A stretch of DNA of 64,000 bases from Phormidium tenue FACHB-886 (GCF_014764505.1 NZ_JACXWX010000004.1:62001-126000), one strand, 5' to 3'; positions 34,963 through 45,256 are shown, counted from the first letter of the stretch. Notes: generated from the sequence alone by a model not told the origin. Numbers and translations: made by a program.

Positions 34963-36741
34963 CTACTCTAATTCCTGTCCTTTTAGCAGCGCTACTAGTT
35001 TGTACTTGCGCCCGTGGTCTAGCAGTAGCCGATCGCGGTAGGCTAACCATTGCAAGCGCTGACCTGTTTCCAGATGCGCAGCACGGGCATACTTCAGCCA
35101 GCCGATCGCTTCATGATAGCGAGCAGATTTAGAACTGTCCATAATGGCTTCCGCGTGGTAGCGAGCCTGCTGGATCACCCAGTCCGGATGAGTGACGATC
35201 GCTGCTGCCATAACGTGCTGGATAAGATGAGGCTGTGGATAGTGCAGTTCGCTCACGGCGGCGATCGCATCTGCCACATATCCCTCATGTAGAAATACAT
35301 CAACTTTAGCAGGAATCATTTGCCAACCAGACTGCTGGCGTAGGTTTTGCAGCAGATCGGCTTTAACAGTAGAGCTGTCTTCGTCTGCCAGCTCTGCCGC
35401 CTTGCAGTAGTCTGCTAGAGAAGGATTTGCTTTGAAGGCAGCGATCCGGGCAGTTAGGGCAAGGGAACGATTGCCCAGCCCTTCTGCTAGATCACTTGTC
35501 CAGAGGGCAAGCTGGTGCTGTGAGTGTCCGGGCAGCGCTAAACCAAGCTGAGCAACTTCTAGAGCTTGGTCGATCGCACCTTGCTGCCGCAGCGTTTGGG
35601 CAAGCGCAAAGGCAGATTCGAGCGAATCAAGCTGGCTATGCACTAGCGCCATCGCTTCATCAATTCGCCCTAAGCGCGTCAGCATTGTGAGATAGAGATG
35701 GTGTTGCCCTTCGGCTTCTGCCAGATAGAGATATTCGGAGTAACGCTCTTGCCGCTCAAGAACTTGCAGGCGAATTTGGGCCAGCTCATCGGCAAAATCG
35801 GGTGGTGTCCCTTCCCAAGCGCCCAGCTCCGGAATTTTGCCGCCCAAAATCTGCTGCAGTTTTGGATGCTCCCAGCCCTGCTGCAATGCCGCCAGGCTCA
35901 TAGAAAAATTGCCGTTTAGCTCGTCCTGCCAGGTTTCTAGGTTAATTTGCCAATCCACCTTTTCCTCCGCAGTGAGATCGGCGTTGAGAATGGCGTCGGT
36001 GAAGGCAGCATCTAGCTCCTCGGTCAGCGGCTCGGTGCTGATGCCATAATCTTCCAAGTCGTTCCAGTTGCTAATGCAGGTGGTGGCGATCGCCTCTAGA
36101 ATCACCAAAGCGCTATAGCCATCTCCCTGCTGCGAAAAGTTCTGTGCCTGCTGAACAATCTCCAACAGCGCATCGGTCACCGGGTCTTCCTCCAGATAGA
36201 CATCCTCAAGCTCGCGGCGGGCATCGTACAAGAGGCGCTGCACTTGACGGCGGAACGGAGCCGGATCAATCGCAGTGCGGCGGGGGGATTTTTGCTGAGG
36301 AGCAGCTTTAGCAGGCGGGGTGGTCAGACCTTGGGTGAGCCGATCGATCGCGTCGATGAGCTGGGGATGTTCTTCAACCAGAGATTGCACCAGCCGCTGA
36401 GTTTGGATCAGATTAAGGCGATCGAGGAGCTGATTGAGGGAAGGACGTTCTTCGATTTGCTGGGGCTGGTGGGTGCATACAAGCGCAGCAGCAACGAGAT
36501 GTTTACACCAACCGTCAAAGTCGTAGGGACAGGTGCAGTGGGTAGAGGTCACCTCTCCCTGATCAAACTGGAAGGTGACGCGATAGGAGTCGGCTTGGTT
36601 GCCTTCAACCTCGCCTTGGAGCTGGTTGCCGCGCCGCGTCAGCGAGCTCACTGCGCCTGCCTGAAAGTAGGCTTCACCTCGCTGAAAGGATTTGTCATTT
36701 GCGTAGCGGCGAATTGTGGCTTCGCTGATGGAAATAGACAT
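34963..36741 (-). CDS. SWIM zinc-finger domain protein
   Basis: The 592-residue protein has the SWIM motif CxCx7CxH (CTCPYDFDGWCKH) near residue 64, preceded by the strands typical of the domain (RGEAYFQAGAVSSL). SWIM domains bind zinc and mediate DNA or protein contacts; a similar one occurs at the start of some SNF2 proteins. The rest is mostly helical and TPR-like, with repeated leucine- and alanine-rich helices. The ATG at 36741 begins MSISISEATIRRYA, the expected start; six upstream codons are unlikely. It has no helicase domain of its own. Confidence 0.82.
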   Translation of the reverse strand: MSISISEATIRRYANDKSFQRGEAYFQAGAVSSLTRRGNQLQGEVEGNQADSYRVTFQFDQGEVTSTHCTCPYDFDGWCKHLVAAALVCTHQPQQIEERPSLNQLLDRLNLIQTQRLVQSLVEEHPQLIDAIDRLTQGLTTPPAKAAPQQKSPRRTAIDPAPFRRQVQRLLYDARRELEDVYLEEDPVTDALLEIVQQAQNFSQQGDGYSALVILEAIATTCISNWNDLEDYGISTEPLTEELDAAFTDAILNADLTAEEKVDWQINLETWQDELNGNFSMSLAALQQGWEHPKLQQILGGKIPELGAWEGTPPDFADELAQIRLQVLERQERYSEYLYLAEAEGQHHLYLTMLTRLGRIDEAMALVHSQLDSLESAFALAQTLRQQGAIDQALEVAQLGLALPGHSQHQLALWTSDLAEGLGNRSLALTARIAAFKANPSLADYCKAAELADEDSSTVKADLLQNLRQQSGWQMIPAKVDVFLHEGYVADAIAAVSELHYPQPHLIQHVMAAAIVTHPDWVIQQARYHAEAIMDSSKSARYHEAIGWLKYARAAHLETGQRLQWLAYRDRLLLDHGRKYKLVALLKGQELE

Positions 36742-36795
36742 GGGGCAATCATTAAGCACCTCTTTGTCTATTGTGCTTTAGTTCACTAAGACTGA

Positions 36796-37482
36796 ATAAT
36801 CTTGGCTGAGACGTGCGTAAAGCGTAATAAAAATGATGGATATGGCAAAAGATTGAACGATAAACTGGCGGGCGAGCAGCTAAGGGTATTTGGTGAGTTC
36901 TTCAAAAAATCCTGGCGAGCAAACGATGTTCTTTGGGGCAACCTGGATGGCGTTAATCGGATTGTGGATGCGCTGGTCACGTCCCAATCGCTGAAGCATC
37001 TACCGAAATTTCTGGCTCGTCAGGGTGAGCCGCCCGAACAATCTTTGAAAAAGCTGATTACTGAAACCTTACCCGCTGCTACCAAGGCAGAAAAAACCGG
37101 AGATTTTTGCCAACTTGCTGAAATTTGTTAACCCTGATGCAATACAGCGCTTACCGAAAAACAGCTAAAGCAAATCGTTTATAACCTGCAGTAACAATTA
37201 GTTCAGGTAGAGCATCGTGCCATTCTGTGTGCTGAATCAGGCAGCGTTTTGGAAGATGCGATCGCCGATCAGACGAATTGGAATGAACAAAAAGTCGTCT
37301 CTCGCGATCGACAGGGTCTTAGAAAGGCTTTGGAACGGCTCAGCTACCAGCCCGTTTTCATTTTTCCGAACGCTTCAGATCGACTTTTGGTGACTCAAAT
37401 GCCGACGCTGGTATTAGTTGCCGCCGTTTCTGTGATGGTCTTGGCGTTGCTCTACATCATTCGCAGCAAGCTGTTTGGATAA
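36796..37482 (+). pseudogene. 3' remnant of a patatin-like (DUF3376) gene
   Basis: One reading frame runs through this region with at least three in-frame stops (37129-37131, 37135-37137 and about 37192). The conceptual product contains YGKRLNDKLAGEQLRVFGEFFKKSWRANDVLWGNLDGVNRIVDAL, which resembles the DUF3376 part of patatin-related proteins (FxxSWRxNDxxWGRLDG). It then has QLVQVEHRAILCAE and a C-terminal hydrophobic helix ending RSKLFG. The N-terminal lipase part is absent: a stop lies just upstream and the SWIM gene begins within 60 bases. The reading frame is kept through the stops, so decay by point mutation is likelier than frameshift. Confidence 0.72.
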
Positions 37483-37492
37483 TCTCTTTGGA

Positions 37493-37512
37493 GTGGCGCA
37501 GAGCTGCGCCAC
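37493..37512. terminator. Hairpin between patatin remnant and purF
   Basis: GTGGCGCA at 37493-37500 pairs with TGCGCCAC at 37505-37512. It lies 15 bases past the purF stop on the minus strand and just after the remnant's end. T-runs are weak, so it is called on position and stem strength. Confidence 0.6.
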
Positions 37513-37527
37513 CCCGCCCTTAATACC

Positions 37528-39063
37528 CTACACAGAAGGTGCGATCGCTGCTTTCTCTAAGATCAGCTTCGATCGCTTCACCCGCTCCGGCACAGGGATG
37601 GGATAATCTCCTGTGAAGCAGGCAGAGCAGAACGAATTGGTATCTTCTCGAGTCGCCTCCAACATACCTTCCCAGCTCAAATAAGCCAGCGAATCTACGC
37701 CGATCTGCTGCCCGATCTCCTCAACGGATTTCGTAGCGCCAATTAGCTGATCCTGGGTGTCGGTGTCGATGCCATAGAAGCAGGGATGTGTCACGGGTGG
37801 CGAAGAAATCCGCATGTGGACCTCTAACGCTCCGGCATCGCGCAAAGCCTTGACGATTTTGCGGCTGGTTGTGCCCCGGACGATCGAATCGTCCACAATT
37901 AAGACGCGCTTGCCTGCCAGCACATCCTTCAGCGGATTCAGCTTCATGCGAATGCCCGACTCCCGCATAGACTGGGTAGGCTGAATAAAAGTCCGCCCTA
38001 CATAGCGGTTTTTGATCAACCCTTCTGCGTAAGGAATGCCCGACTGCTGTGAAAAGCCGATCGCTGCCGGAATGCCTGAGTCCGGCACTGCCATGATCAA
38101 ATCGACATCAATCGTCGACTCAACTGCCAGCTGCCGACCCAGCCGTAGCCGATAGCTATACAAACTCTCGTCATGCATGACGCTATCTGGACGAGCAAAG
38201 TAAATCATCTCAAAAATGCAGAGCTTCCGCTTCGCATGCGGTGCCCAATGGAACGATGCCAGCCCCTGCTCCGTAATCCAAACCAGCTCGCCCGGCTCGA
38301 CGTCGCGGACATACTCTGCCCCAATGATGTCAAGCGCACAAGTCTCTGAAGCGATCGCATAGCGCTGGGGAGCCGCTGGGTCTTCATTCTGCAGTAGCCC
38401 GATCACCAGCGGACGTACGCCATTGGGGTCTCGCACTCCCATAATGCCTGTAGGTGTTGCAATGGCTAGGCTAAACGCCCCTTGGCAGCGGTGCAAAGCG
38501 CTAATGGTTCCTTCTAGCCAGCCTTTGCCTGCATTGATTTCTTGAGCAATGGCGATCGCAATTAGCTCTGAGTCGGTTGTAGTTAAAAGCTGTGTGTCTG
38601 TAGCTTGCAGCAGCTCTTCCCGGAGTGCTGCCGTATTCACCAAATTACCGTTGTGCGCCAGCCCCAGCGCCCCTAGCTGCGTTTCTACCAGCGCTGGCTG
38701 AGCATTAACCACACGGCTCGATCCGGTGGTGGAGTAGCGAGTATGACCGATGGCTAAGTCACCCGGTAGCTCCTCCAAAATCTGCTCATTAAAGACTTGA
38801 GCGACCAAGCCCATCTCTTTGTAGAGGTGGACATGATCGCCTGTGAAAGTGGCAATGCCTGCCGATTCTTGCCCCCGGTGCTGTAAAGCAAACAGCCCAA
38901 AGTAGGTGAGCTTGGCGACGTCTTCACCCGGTGCATAAACACCAAATACGCCGCAAGCTTCTTCGGGCTTATCGGGACGAGCGAGCGGATCAGCGTGGCT
39001 CGAAGCATCAGACTGATCAGGATCAGCGGAATCGGTAGACTGGTAATCAGAATTCGGCATCAT
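37528..39063 (-). CDS. purF: Amidophosphoribosyltransferase PurF
   Basis: PurF makes phosphoribosylamine from PRPP and glutamine, the first committed step of purine synthesis. The protein has a 36-residue leader followed by CGVFG with the N-terminal nucleophile Cys37, so the leader is probably a cleaved propeptide. It then has FGLFALQHRGQESAGI, the glutaminase domain, and the PRPP-binding VLIVDDSIVRGTTSRKIV. CSACFTGDYP near the end suggests the 4Fe-4S cluster cysteines of the Bacillus-type enzyme. Two ATG codons open the frame. It follows purL on the same strand with 400 bases between. Confidence 0.95.
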   Translation of the reverse strand: MMPNSDYQSTDSADPDQSDASSHADPLARPDKPEEACGVFGVYAPGEDVAKLTYFGLFALQHRGQESAGIATFTGDHVHLYKEMGLVAQVFNEQILEELPGDLAIGHTRYSTTGSSRVVNAQPALVETQLGALGLAHNGNLVNTAALREELLQATDTQLLTTTDSELIAIAIAQEINAGKGWLEGTISALHRCQGAFSLAIATPTGIMGVRDPNGVRPLVIGLLQNEDPAAPQRYAIASETCALDIIGAEYVRDVEPGELVWITEQGLASFHWAPHAKRKLCIFEMIYFARPDSVMHDESLYSYRLRLGRQLAVESTIDVDLIMAVPDSGIPAAIGFSQQSGIPYAEGLIKNRYVGRTFIQPTQSMRESGIRMKLNPLKDVLAGKRVLIVDDSIVRGTTSRKIVKALRDAGALEVHMRISSPPVTHPCFYGIDTDTQDQLIGATKSVEEIGQQIGVDSLAYLSWEGMLEATREDTNSFCSACFTGDYPIPVPERVKRSKLILEKAAIAPSV

Positions 39064-39463
39064 GGATAGGCTGCGTTCCTAAGAATGATGAAAAGAAAGG
39101 ACAAAACGAAAAACACATTAGGCGATGAGAGTGGGAAGCGATCGATGCCTATGCAGTTACTAGCGTAGACGAAATACATTTCTTTACAATCGCCGATTGG
39201 GTGCCGCAGTAGGGATCGACAGCTGCCGATTGACCTTTACTTCCCGTTAACTGTCCCAGCTCTAGCAATCGCTAAGGCAGGCGGGACAAGTCTTCTTGAA
39301 GGGTTGCGCCCCCAAAATTAACCCTGATTTAGCAAAATGGCTATCGCTAAACTTTAATTCTTTCTTAACAAAGGCACTTCATAACAGTAGCGCAATCATT
39401 CCGATCTCCGCTAGGGCGAAACCCGCAATGATTGCTAGACGAATTTCTTGAAAGGCGCTCAAT
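39064..39463. other. Intergenic region purL-purF
   Basis: No clear gene is seen in 400 bases. GTCCC near 39250 and GGGAC near 39280 could pair across about 25 bases. A 27-codon reading frame at 39379-39462 on the minus strand overlaps the purL stop and is listed as a finding only. The length suggests purF has its own promoter or a leader. Confidence 0.4.
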
Positions 39464-41818
39464 TCAAGCCTGAAGCCGCTGTTCAATTGCCGTTGCCCAG
39501 CGCTCGTGCATTAGATTAACTTCTACATTGATTAACGATTGATTATCAGTTGTTGAAAGGTGCAACCGGTCGCCGCCCACTTGTCCCAACTGCTGCCACC
39601 CATCTGCTAAGTGTGCTGCTAGGTGAGCTTCCCAGATCTCAGCCTGCTCAGGCGCAACAGACACGATAATGCGAGCGCCTCCCTCCGCAAACAGCAACTC
39701 ATCCCAACGAAATTCATCTTCGGGCACACGAACCGGCTTCTCAAACTGCACTGTCGCCCCTTGCTGTCCGCTAATGCAGCACTCTGCTAAGGCAACTGCC
39801 AGACCTCCCTCAGCTGCATCATGTGCCGATCGAATCCAGCCCTGCCGAATCCCTTCCCGGCAGACTGCTTGGACTCGCCGCTCCATCTCGAAATCTACCG
39901 AAGGCGGCATTCCGGCGATCGTTTGGTGAATCACCGCAAGATACTCAGAGCCACCCAGTGTGATACGGCTAGTCTCTGCAGCAGGCAGACCCAGCAGATA
40001 GATCAGGTCGCCGGGCGATCGCCAGCCCTGTCCACAAACCTGATTAATATCTGGCACCAGCCCAACCATTCCCACCACGGGTGTGGGATAAATTGCCTGC
40101 GGCTTGCCCTCAGCATCCAGCGTTTCGTTATAAAGCGAGACATTGCCGCCCGTAACAGGCGTAGCAAATTCGCGGCAGGCTTCTGCCAAACCTCGGCAGG
40201 CTTCCGCGAGCTGCCAGTAGCCCGTCGGCTTCTCAGGACTGCCAAAGTTGAGGTTATCAGTGACTGCCAGCGGCTCCGCCCCTACACAGCTCAAGTTTCG
40301 TGCCGCTTCTGCCACTGCCATTTTTGCGCCTTCGTAGGGATGCAGATAGACATAGCGAGCATTGCAATCAACCGTTGCCGCCACTCCTTTGATGCTGGAA
40401 TTTCCCTTGCCCTCCTGGGGACGCAGCCGAACCACGGCAGCATCTGCGCCACCCGGCAGCAGTACAGTGTTGTTTTGCACCTGGTGATCGTACTGGCGGT
40501 AAACCCAGCGTTTTGAGGCGATCGTCGGGCTATCTAGCAAGTTCAGCAGCACGTCATCCCAGGTGATCAAGCTTCCCTGAACCTCTATTCCTGCGGTGGT
40601 GCAGTTTGGCAACGTTTGCGCTGTCCATGCCCAGGCCGCTTGAGCATAAGCAGGCGGTTCTGCCGGTAACTCGCGGTGGTAAATCGGCGTGTTATCTGCC
40701 AGTGCCGTGGCTGGAATTTCGGCGGCGATCGTTCCCTGGAACAAAATCCGGACGATCGGCTGTTCGATCACCGTTCCGGCAACCGCTGCATTTAGCCCCC
40801 AGCGCTCAAAGATGTCGATTAGCTCTTGCTCTCGTCCGGCTTGTGCCACAAACAGCATCCGTTCTTGCGACTCAGATAGCAGGTATTCGTAAGGAACCAT
40901 GCCCGCTTCCCGCACAGGAATTTTGTCTAAGTCCAGCTCAATGCCAACCCCGCCTTTCGCTGCCATCTCAGCGGTAGAGCAGGTAATCCCAGCAGCGCCC
41001 ATATCTTGCGCTGCCACGACCGCCCCCGTCTTGAAGGCTTCCAGGCAGGCTTCGATCAACGATTTTTCCAGAAACGGATCGCCAACCTGCACCGCGGGCC
41101 GATCGTCTAACGACTCATCACTGAGTTCGGCGCTGGCAAAGCTAGCACCACCCATGCCGTCTCGCCCGGTTGTAGAGCCCACATACAGCACCGGATTGCC
41201 AATTCCCTGCGCCCCAGATTTCACGATCTCTGGGGTTTCCATTAAGCCAATTGCCATCGCGTTTACCAGCGGGTTGCCGGAGTAGGCAGGATCAAAATAA
41301 ACCTCACCGCCCACAGTTGCCACCCCGACACAGTTGCCGTAGTGCGAAATTCCAGACACAACCCCGCCGAACAGCCGCTTTGTTCGGGCATCTTCCAGAT
41401 TGCCAAACCGCAGCGAGTTGAGAATGGCGATCGGACGTGCCCCCATCGTGAAGATATCGCGCAGAATTCCACCGACGCCCGTTGCGGCTCCCTGAAATGG
41501 CTCCACGGCAGAAGGGTGATTGTGCGACTCAATTTTGAATGCTAGATGCAAGCCGTCGCCCATATCTACCACGCCCGCATTCTCGCCCGGCCCGACCAAA
41601 ATTCGATCGCCTGTGGTGGGAAATTGCTTCAGCAGGGGGCGCGAGTTCTTGTAGCAGCAGTGTTCTGACCACATGACCCCGAACATGCCTAGTTCGGCTT
41701 TGTTGGGATGCCGACCGAGCCGATGCACAATTTCGGCATACTCATCGGGCTTGATGCCTTCGGAGGCAATCTCTGCAGGGGTAAAGGGTGCATCAGAGAG
41801 GGCAGATTCAGGACTCAT
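39464..41818 (-). CDS. purL: Phosphoribosylformylglycinamidine synthase subunit PurL
   Basis: The 784-residue protein is the small-type PurL that works with separate PurQ and PurS to convert FGAR to FGAM in purine synthesis. It contains [19 protein letters not shown] near residue 45, [39 protein letters not shown], and two AIRS-like halves with GGxxSxxxND-like regions ([27 protein letters not shown]). The order purL-purF on one strand is common in cyanobacteria. purQ and purS are outside the window. Confidence 0.96.
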   Translation of the reverse strand: MSPESALSDAPFTPAEIASEGIKPDEYAEIVHRLGRHPNKAELGMFGVMWSEHCCYKNSRPLLKQFPTTGDRILVGPGENAGVVDMGDGLHLAFKIESHNHPSAVEPFQGAATGVGGILRDIFTMGARPIAILNSLRFGNLEDARTKRLFGGVVSGISHYGNCVGVATVGGEVYFDPAYSGNPLVNAMAIGLMETPEIVKSGAQGIGNPVLYVGSTTGRDGMGGASFASAELSDESLDDRPAVQVGDPFLEKSLIEACLEAFKTGAVVAAQDMGAAGITCSTAEMAAKGGVGIELDLDKIPVREAGMVPYEYLLSESQERMLFVAQAGREQELIDIFERWGLNAAVAGTVIEQPIVRILFQGTIAAEIPATALADNTPIYHRELPAEPPAYAQAAWAWTAQTLPNCTTAGIEVQGSLITWDDVLLNLLDSPTIASKRWVYRQYDHQVQNNTVLLPGGADAAVVRLRPQEGKGNSSIKGVAATVDCNARYVYLHPYEGAKMAVAEAARNLSCVGAEPLAVTDNLNFGSPEKPTGYWQLAEACRGLAEACREFATPVTGGNVSLYNETLDAEGKPQAIYPTPVVGMVGLVPDINQVCGQGWRSPGDLIYLLGLPAAETSRITLGGSEYLAVIHQTIAGMPPSVDFEMERRVQAVCREGIRQGWIRSAHDAAEGGLAVALAECCISGQQGATVQFEKPVRVPEDEFRWDELLFAEGGARIIVSVAPEQAEIWEAHLAAHLADGWQQLGQVGGDRLHLSTTDNQSLINVEVNLMHERWATAIEQRLQA

Positions 41819-41893
41819 AGGATTTCGCAGGCGATCGACAAATTCGACAAGCTCAATTCTACCGATTTGCTTGTGATTTATCTGGGTTGCCCC

Positions 41894-43039
41894 CTAGCCT
41901 CGATCAATTCTCACCCAGACCACCAGCGCTCTGCTGGGCACAGGCTGCCCTTGGGCTGTAGCAGGCTGAAAGCTCCATTGTTCCACCAGGCAAACGGCTA
42001 GCTGGTCGTAGGCTGGGTTCTGGCTGGGCTGTAAAACGGCTGTCTCTACAACTTGACCCGCTGCATCTGTGCCGACCTGCACTGCCACCTGTGCGCCAGA
42101 GCCGATCGCCGGAATTGAAGCTACGTCTGGAATACAAGCTGAAGCCTGCGGATCGGACACAAAAGACCGGCGGCTGATGCCATCTACCACATCTCCGGGC
42201 TGGGCGATCGTGTCGGGTGGGGGGGTCTCAAGCTGTTCTGGGGGAACATCGGCTGCCTGCAGGCTAGCTACCAAGGTGATGGGCTGTGCCTCCCGATCGG
42301 TATTGACCTGAGCCAGCGGTGTGGGAGGCGTCGGGTCGATCGGCAGAGTTTCAGAAACATCCGGGACAGCTCGATCGATCCGCTCAGTCACAATCAAGGG
42401 TGCAGCGGGCTGGGGTTCAGTGGGTAATGTGGAGGGTTGGGCGGCTGCAGTCGGCTGAGGTTCGGGAGACTGCGTTTCAGCAGGCGGCGTTTCGGTCGGT
42501 TGGGTTGCAGCGGACTGGGGTTCGGTTGGTTGGGGTTCGGGAGGCTGTGTTTCAGCAGGCGGCATCGGCTCCGTGGGAGCTGGGCTTTCGGGGGCTGGGC
42601 TTTCGGGGGTTGGGCTTTCGGGGGTTGGGCTTTCGGGGGCTGGTGATGCAACCGCTGATGCTGGGGCATTTGGCTCCGGCGGTGCTGGATCGATAGCAGG
42701 CGGCGTAGAGGGCAACACAACGCTAATATCACTGGGTGCTACTTCCGTAGGCGGTGCTGCCTGCGTTGGTGGTGGAGCCGTTGTTGGGGCAGGCTCAACT
42801 GGCTTGGCAACGGTTTCAACAGGGGCAGGATTAGCTGGTAGCTCTACAAAGTCAACAGGTGCGGCATCAATCGCTGCTTCTCTGGGGGCAGCTCGACCCA
42901 CAAATGGCAAAATCAGCGCAACTGCCAGCAGGTGAGCAGCAACCGAACCGCCAACCAGCAAGAACCAAAGCCAGCCAGGTTCAGCAGGGCGTCTTGTCGA
43001 TCGCGTCGCTTGAGTTTTTTGGGTGGTTAGCTGTGCCAT
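41894..43039 (-). CDS. TonB-like energy transducer with long proline linker
   Basis: The protein of about 381 residues has an N-terminal cytoplasmic part and a single hydrophobic helix (PGWLWFLLVGGSVAAHLLAVALI). A proline-, glutamate- and threonine-rich periplasmic linker of about 200 residues includes the pentapeptide repeat PESPT/PESPA, and a C-terminal TonB-like domain contains VAVQVGTDAAGQVVETAVLQPSQNPAYDQLA. TonB links the inner membrane ExbB-ExbD motor to outer-membrane receptors. exbB, exbD and receptor genes are not adjacent. The ATG at 43039 is preferred; 43048 is possible. Confidence 0.78.
   Translation of the reverse strand: MAQLTTQKTQATRSTRRPAEPGWLWFLLVGGSVAAHLLAVALILPFVGRAAPREAAIDAAPVDFVELPANPAPVETVAKPVEPAPTTAPPPTQAAPPTEVAPSDISVVLPSTPPAIDPAPPEPNAPASAVASPAPESPTPESPTPESPAPESPAPTEPMPPAETQPPEPQPTEPQSAATQPTETPPAETQSPEPQPTAAAQPSTLPTEPQPAAPLIVTERIDRAVPDVSETLPIDPTPPTPLAQVNTDREAQPITLVASLQAADVPPEQLETPPPDTIAQPGDVVDGISRRSFVSDPQASACIPDVASIPAIGSGAQVAVQVGTDAAGQVVETAVLQPSQNPAYDQLAVCLVEQWSFQPATAQGQPVPSRALVVWVRIDRG
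42581..42640. repeat. Four 15-bp tandem repeats coding PESPx in TonB-like gene
   Basis: Four copies of TGGGCTTTCGGGGGc/t lie end to end at 42581-42595, 42596-42610, 42611-42625 and 42626-42640. On the minus strand they encode the pentapeptide PESP(A/T). They keep the frame, so copy-number change would only alter linker length. Confidence 0.95.
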
Positions 43040-43223
43040 TCTCCTCATTCGACTATGGACGCATCCCCGTGACGATCATAACGGGCGATCGGATGATATC
43101 AAGAAGTTTCTATAAAGCAGCCCCAAGAGAACTTGCCATCGATCGACTTTTACCTCTGGGGAACTGCCAGAGTGAGTACCTCTGAATGCACAGCCCTCTA
43201 AGGATTTACAGCCAAAAATTTAG

Positions 43224-43271
43224 ACGCAGAGACTTGAAAAAAGTCCCTCAACTTTCTTCAAGTCTCTGCGT
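43224..43271 (-). terminator. 15-bp hairpin overlapping the end of mscS
   Basis: ACGCAGAGACTTGAA at 43224-43238 pairs perfectly with TTCAAGTCTCTGCGT at 43257-43271. Read on the minus strand it is followed by CTAAATTTTTGG. Its upstream arm includes the last coding bases of the MscS gene. Confidence 0.75.
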
Positions 43272-44151
43272 TCATACCTTGGCTTTCTGGACTGAACACC
43301 AAGCTCGGCTGCTGAGGGTCTTGCCATTGTAAAGTGCGGATAGGGAAGGGAATCTTGATCTCAGCCCGATCGCACGCCTGCTTAAGGGCGACTATGACTC
43401 GCGTCCGAGTCCGCAAAACCTCTGCCATGGTGGGTCTTGTCCAATAGCGCACGACGAGCTCAATTGAGCTGTCGCCAAAGCCAGCTACATCAACAAGTGG
43501 AGCTGGATCTGCCAGAACACCCTCAACCCCGATGACACCGGTTTTCAGCACCTCGATCGCCTGTGGTAGAGGAGTGCTGTAATCCACGCCAATTGGTAAA
43601 TCAGTACGGCGATGCGGAAAAGCGGTGAAAACCTGAATTTCGCTGGTGAAGATAGTTGCGTTAGGGATGACAATACGCTCGCCCTGATAAGTCCGAATTT
43701 GGGTAGAGCGGATGGCGATATCTTCGACTGTCCCTTCATACTCGCCAACTTGAATTTGGTCACCCAATCGAAAGGGTTCGTTCAGGAGCAGCAGAACGCC
43801 TGCCAAGAAGTTTTTGAATATGTCTTGAAACGCAAAGCCAACCGCCACAGAACTCAATCCTAATAAGCCCACAATATCGCCCAAGCGCAAGCTGGGAAAC
43901 ACCATTGTAGAAGCGACTAAGACGCCGATAACCCAGATTGCTACATAGCTCGTCTGCACAAACAGCGATTGCAACGAAGGTCTTTTGACCGTGCGTACCA
44001 CTGCCAACCCCACTAAGCGCCGCAGCGATCGAGCAAGATAGCGAGTCAATAGCAAAATTGCCAGCGCAATCAGGAGCGAAATGGCTACTCCAACGCCCTG
44101 ACCCAGCAGTAAGCCCAGACTTTCTTCAGCAGCTTGAATCAATCTTTCCAT
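43258..44151 (-). CDS. MscS-family mechanosensitive channel
   Basis: This 297-residue protein has three transmembrane helices at about residues 16-35, 63-83 and 90-120. The pore-lining third helix contains GLLGLSSVAVGFAFQDIFKNFLAGVLLLL. The beta domain with GEYEGTVEDIAIRSTQIRTYQGERIVIPNATI follows, and the C-terminal domain has DYSTPLPQAIEVL. Such channels open under membrane tension to release solutes on osmotic downshift. It stands downstream of a 745-base gap. Confidence 0.9.
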   Translation of the reverse strand: MERLIQAAEESLGLLLGQGVGVAISLLIALAILLLTRYLARSLRRLVGLAVVRTVKRPSLQSLFVQTSYVAIWVIGVLVASTMVFPSLRLGDIVGLLGLSSVAVGFAFQDIFKNFLAGVLLLLNEPFRLGDQIQVGEYEGTVEDIAIRSTQIRTYQGERIVIPNATIFTSEIQVFTAFPHRRTDLPIGVDYSTPLPQAIEVLKTGVIGVEGVLADPAPLVDVAGFGDSSIELVVRYWTRPTMAEVLRTRTRVIVALKQACDRAEIKIPFPIRTLQWQDPQQPSLVFSPESQGMNAET

Positions 44152-44897
44152 GGGTGCAGTTTCGCAAAATTATACAGACTTACGGACTCTAAGTTAGCGT
44201 GAATCTGGTGAACAAGCTTCTTAGAGTGGGATCAGAACTTACACCTTCTGTGGATGAGGCTCAGGCTGTATTTATCTCTCATCCATAAGACGCATTAGAT
44301 ATCTAAATTCGCATTCTTTTTTGAATGCGTTCTGCCTTTGGCAGGATGTACCAAAGAAAGTGAATGTGGAACGATTTAGTGAAGCAGTTATGACATGGCA
44401 TGCTTATAGTAGAAGCTGCTGTGGCTGGTGAGTTGTGTAGATATATCGGGGGCTAGATCGCACGATGGCAACGAATTTGTAGAATGCTTGGAGTTGGGCG
44501 ATCGTTCTTCTTGTCGGCAAGTGCGAAAAATGTAAAGCTTCTTTGCGAAATCAGTTTCTCCTTAGGCTGTGAAAGCGGCTACATTATGCCAACTATTTTT
44601 TGAAAGGTACAGTTCAGGCGCGGTTCCAAAAATGTAATTAATTTCTTAAGCGGTATTGCCCAAACTGCTTCGTAAACTTTGTTTTCCAGCAAAACCAGAA
44701 TAGGATTCACCTCTGCTAGTTTCTATAAACAAGGATTTTTTACGGTTCTAGCTTGATGATTGATTCCGCGCAGATTGCTTTTGGAGCAATTGCTCTGTAG
44801 TCATATAGCTCCGCTCGGTCTCACAGCTCTGCTCAGTCACAGTTCGCTTTTTTCGATCGCATTGCTTGTGCTTTTGTTCAACCGTCAATTTTGTCTT
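44152..44897. other. Gene-poor divergent region upstream of mscS and a small membrane-protein gene
   Basis: No gene is supported in about 745 bases. Three small stems cluster at 44250-44345: TGGATGAG/CTCATCCA, CGCATTC-TTTTTT-GAATGCG, and CTGCC-TTT-GGCAG. The rest is AT-rich. Confidence 0.5.
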
Positions 44898-45215
44898 ATG
44901 AATCACTATTGCTTCGCCTGGGTCGAAAATTGGTGCATGGAGAATGGCTGGAGCGAGCCGTTCCTGCAGAAGCGTAATGAGTATTGGGCATTTCCACCGA
45001 ATGGCGTGATGCCGTTGCCCATTCCAAGTCAGGCGCTCCGCCTCATGAAGCAGCAGTATGGGCTGACTGGAAACGAGAAAAATTGGTGTCTGGTAGCGGT
45101 ATCTTCTACGATTGCCGCAGTAGTCTCAACGTACCTGCTGCAATCACCTATGCCGCTAATCGGCGCTTTCGCCTTTTGTGCAACGATCGTGGCAGGGCTG
45201 GAAGTCGAAGACTAA
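44898..45215 (+). CDS. Conserved small membrane protein
   Basis: The 105-residue product begins MNHYCFAWVENWCMENGWSEPFLQKRNEYWAFPPN and ends in a hydrophobic pair of short helices (LVAVSSTIAAVVSTYLL and PLIGAFAFCATIVAGL). The N-terminal part, with aromatic and cysteine residues, looks conserved in type, but I do not recognise a named family. I chose the ATG at 44898 because residues upstream of it are not protein-like. It converges on pntB with hairpins between. Confidence 0.6.
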   Translation: MNHYCFAWVENWCMENGWSEPFLQKRNEYWAFPPNGVMPLPIPSQALRLMKQQYGLTGNEKNWCLVAVSSTIAAVVSTYLLQSPMPLIGAFAFCATIVAGLEVED

Positions 45216-45256
45216 GTGGAATTCATTTTTGGCTCAGGAGTTTTTGACTTAGTAGC

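Noticed and set aside
39821-40516. Long open frame (231 codons) on the + strand
   Set aside because: It lies wholly antisense to purL, whose protein motifs are complete; the translation has no recognisable domain.
42573-42935. Glycine-rich open frame on the + strand
   Set aside because: It is the complement of the proline-rich repeat linker of the TonB-like gene and owes its length to the repeats.
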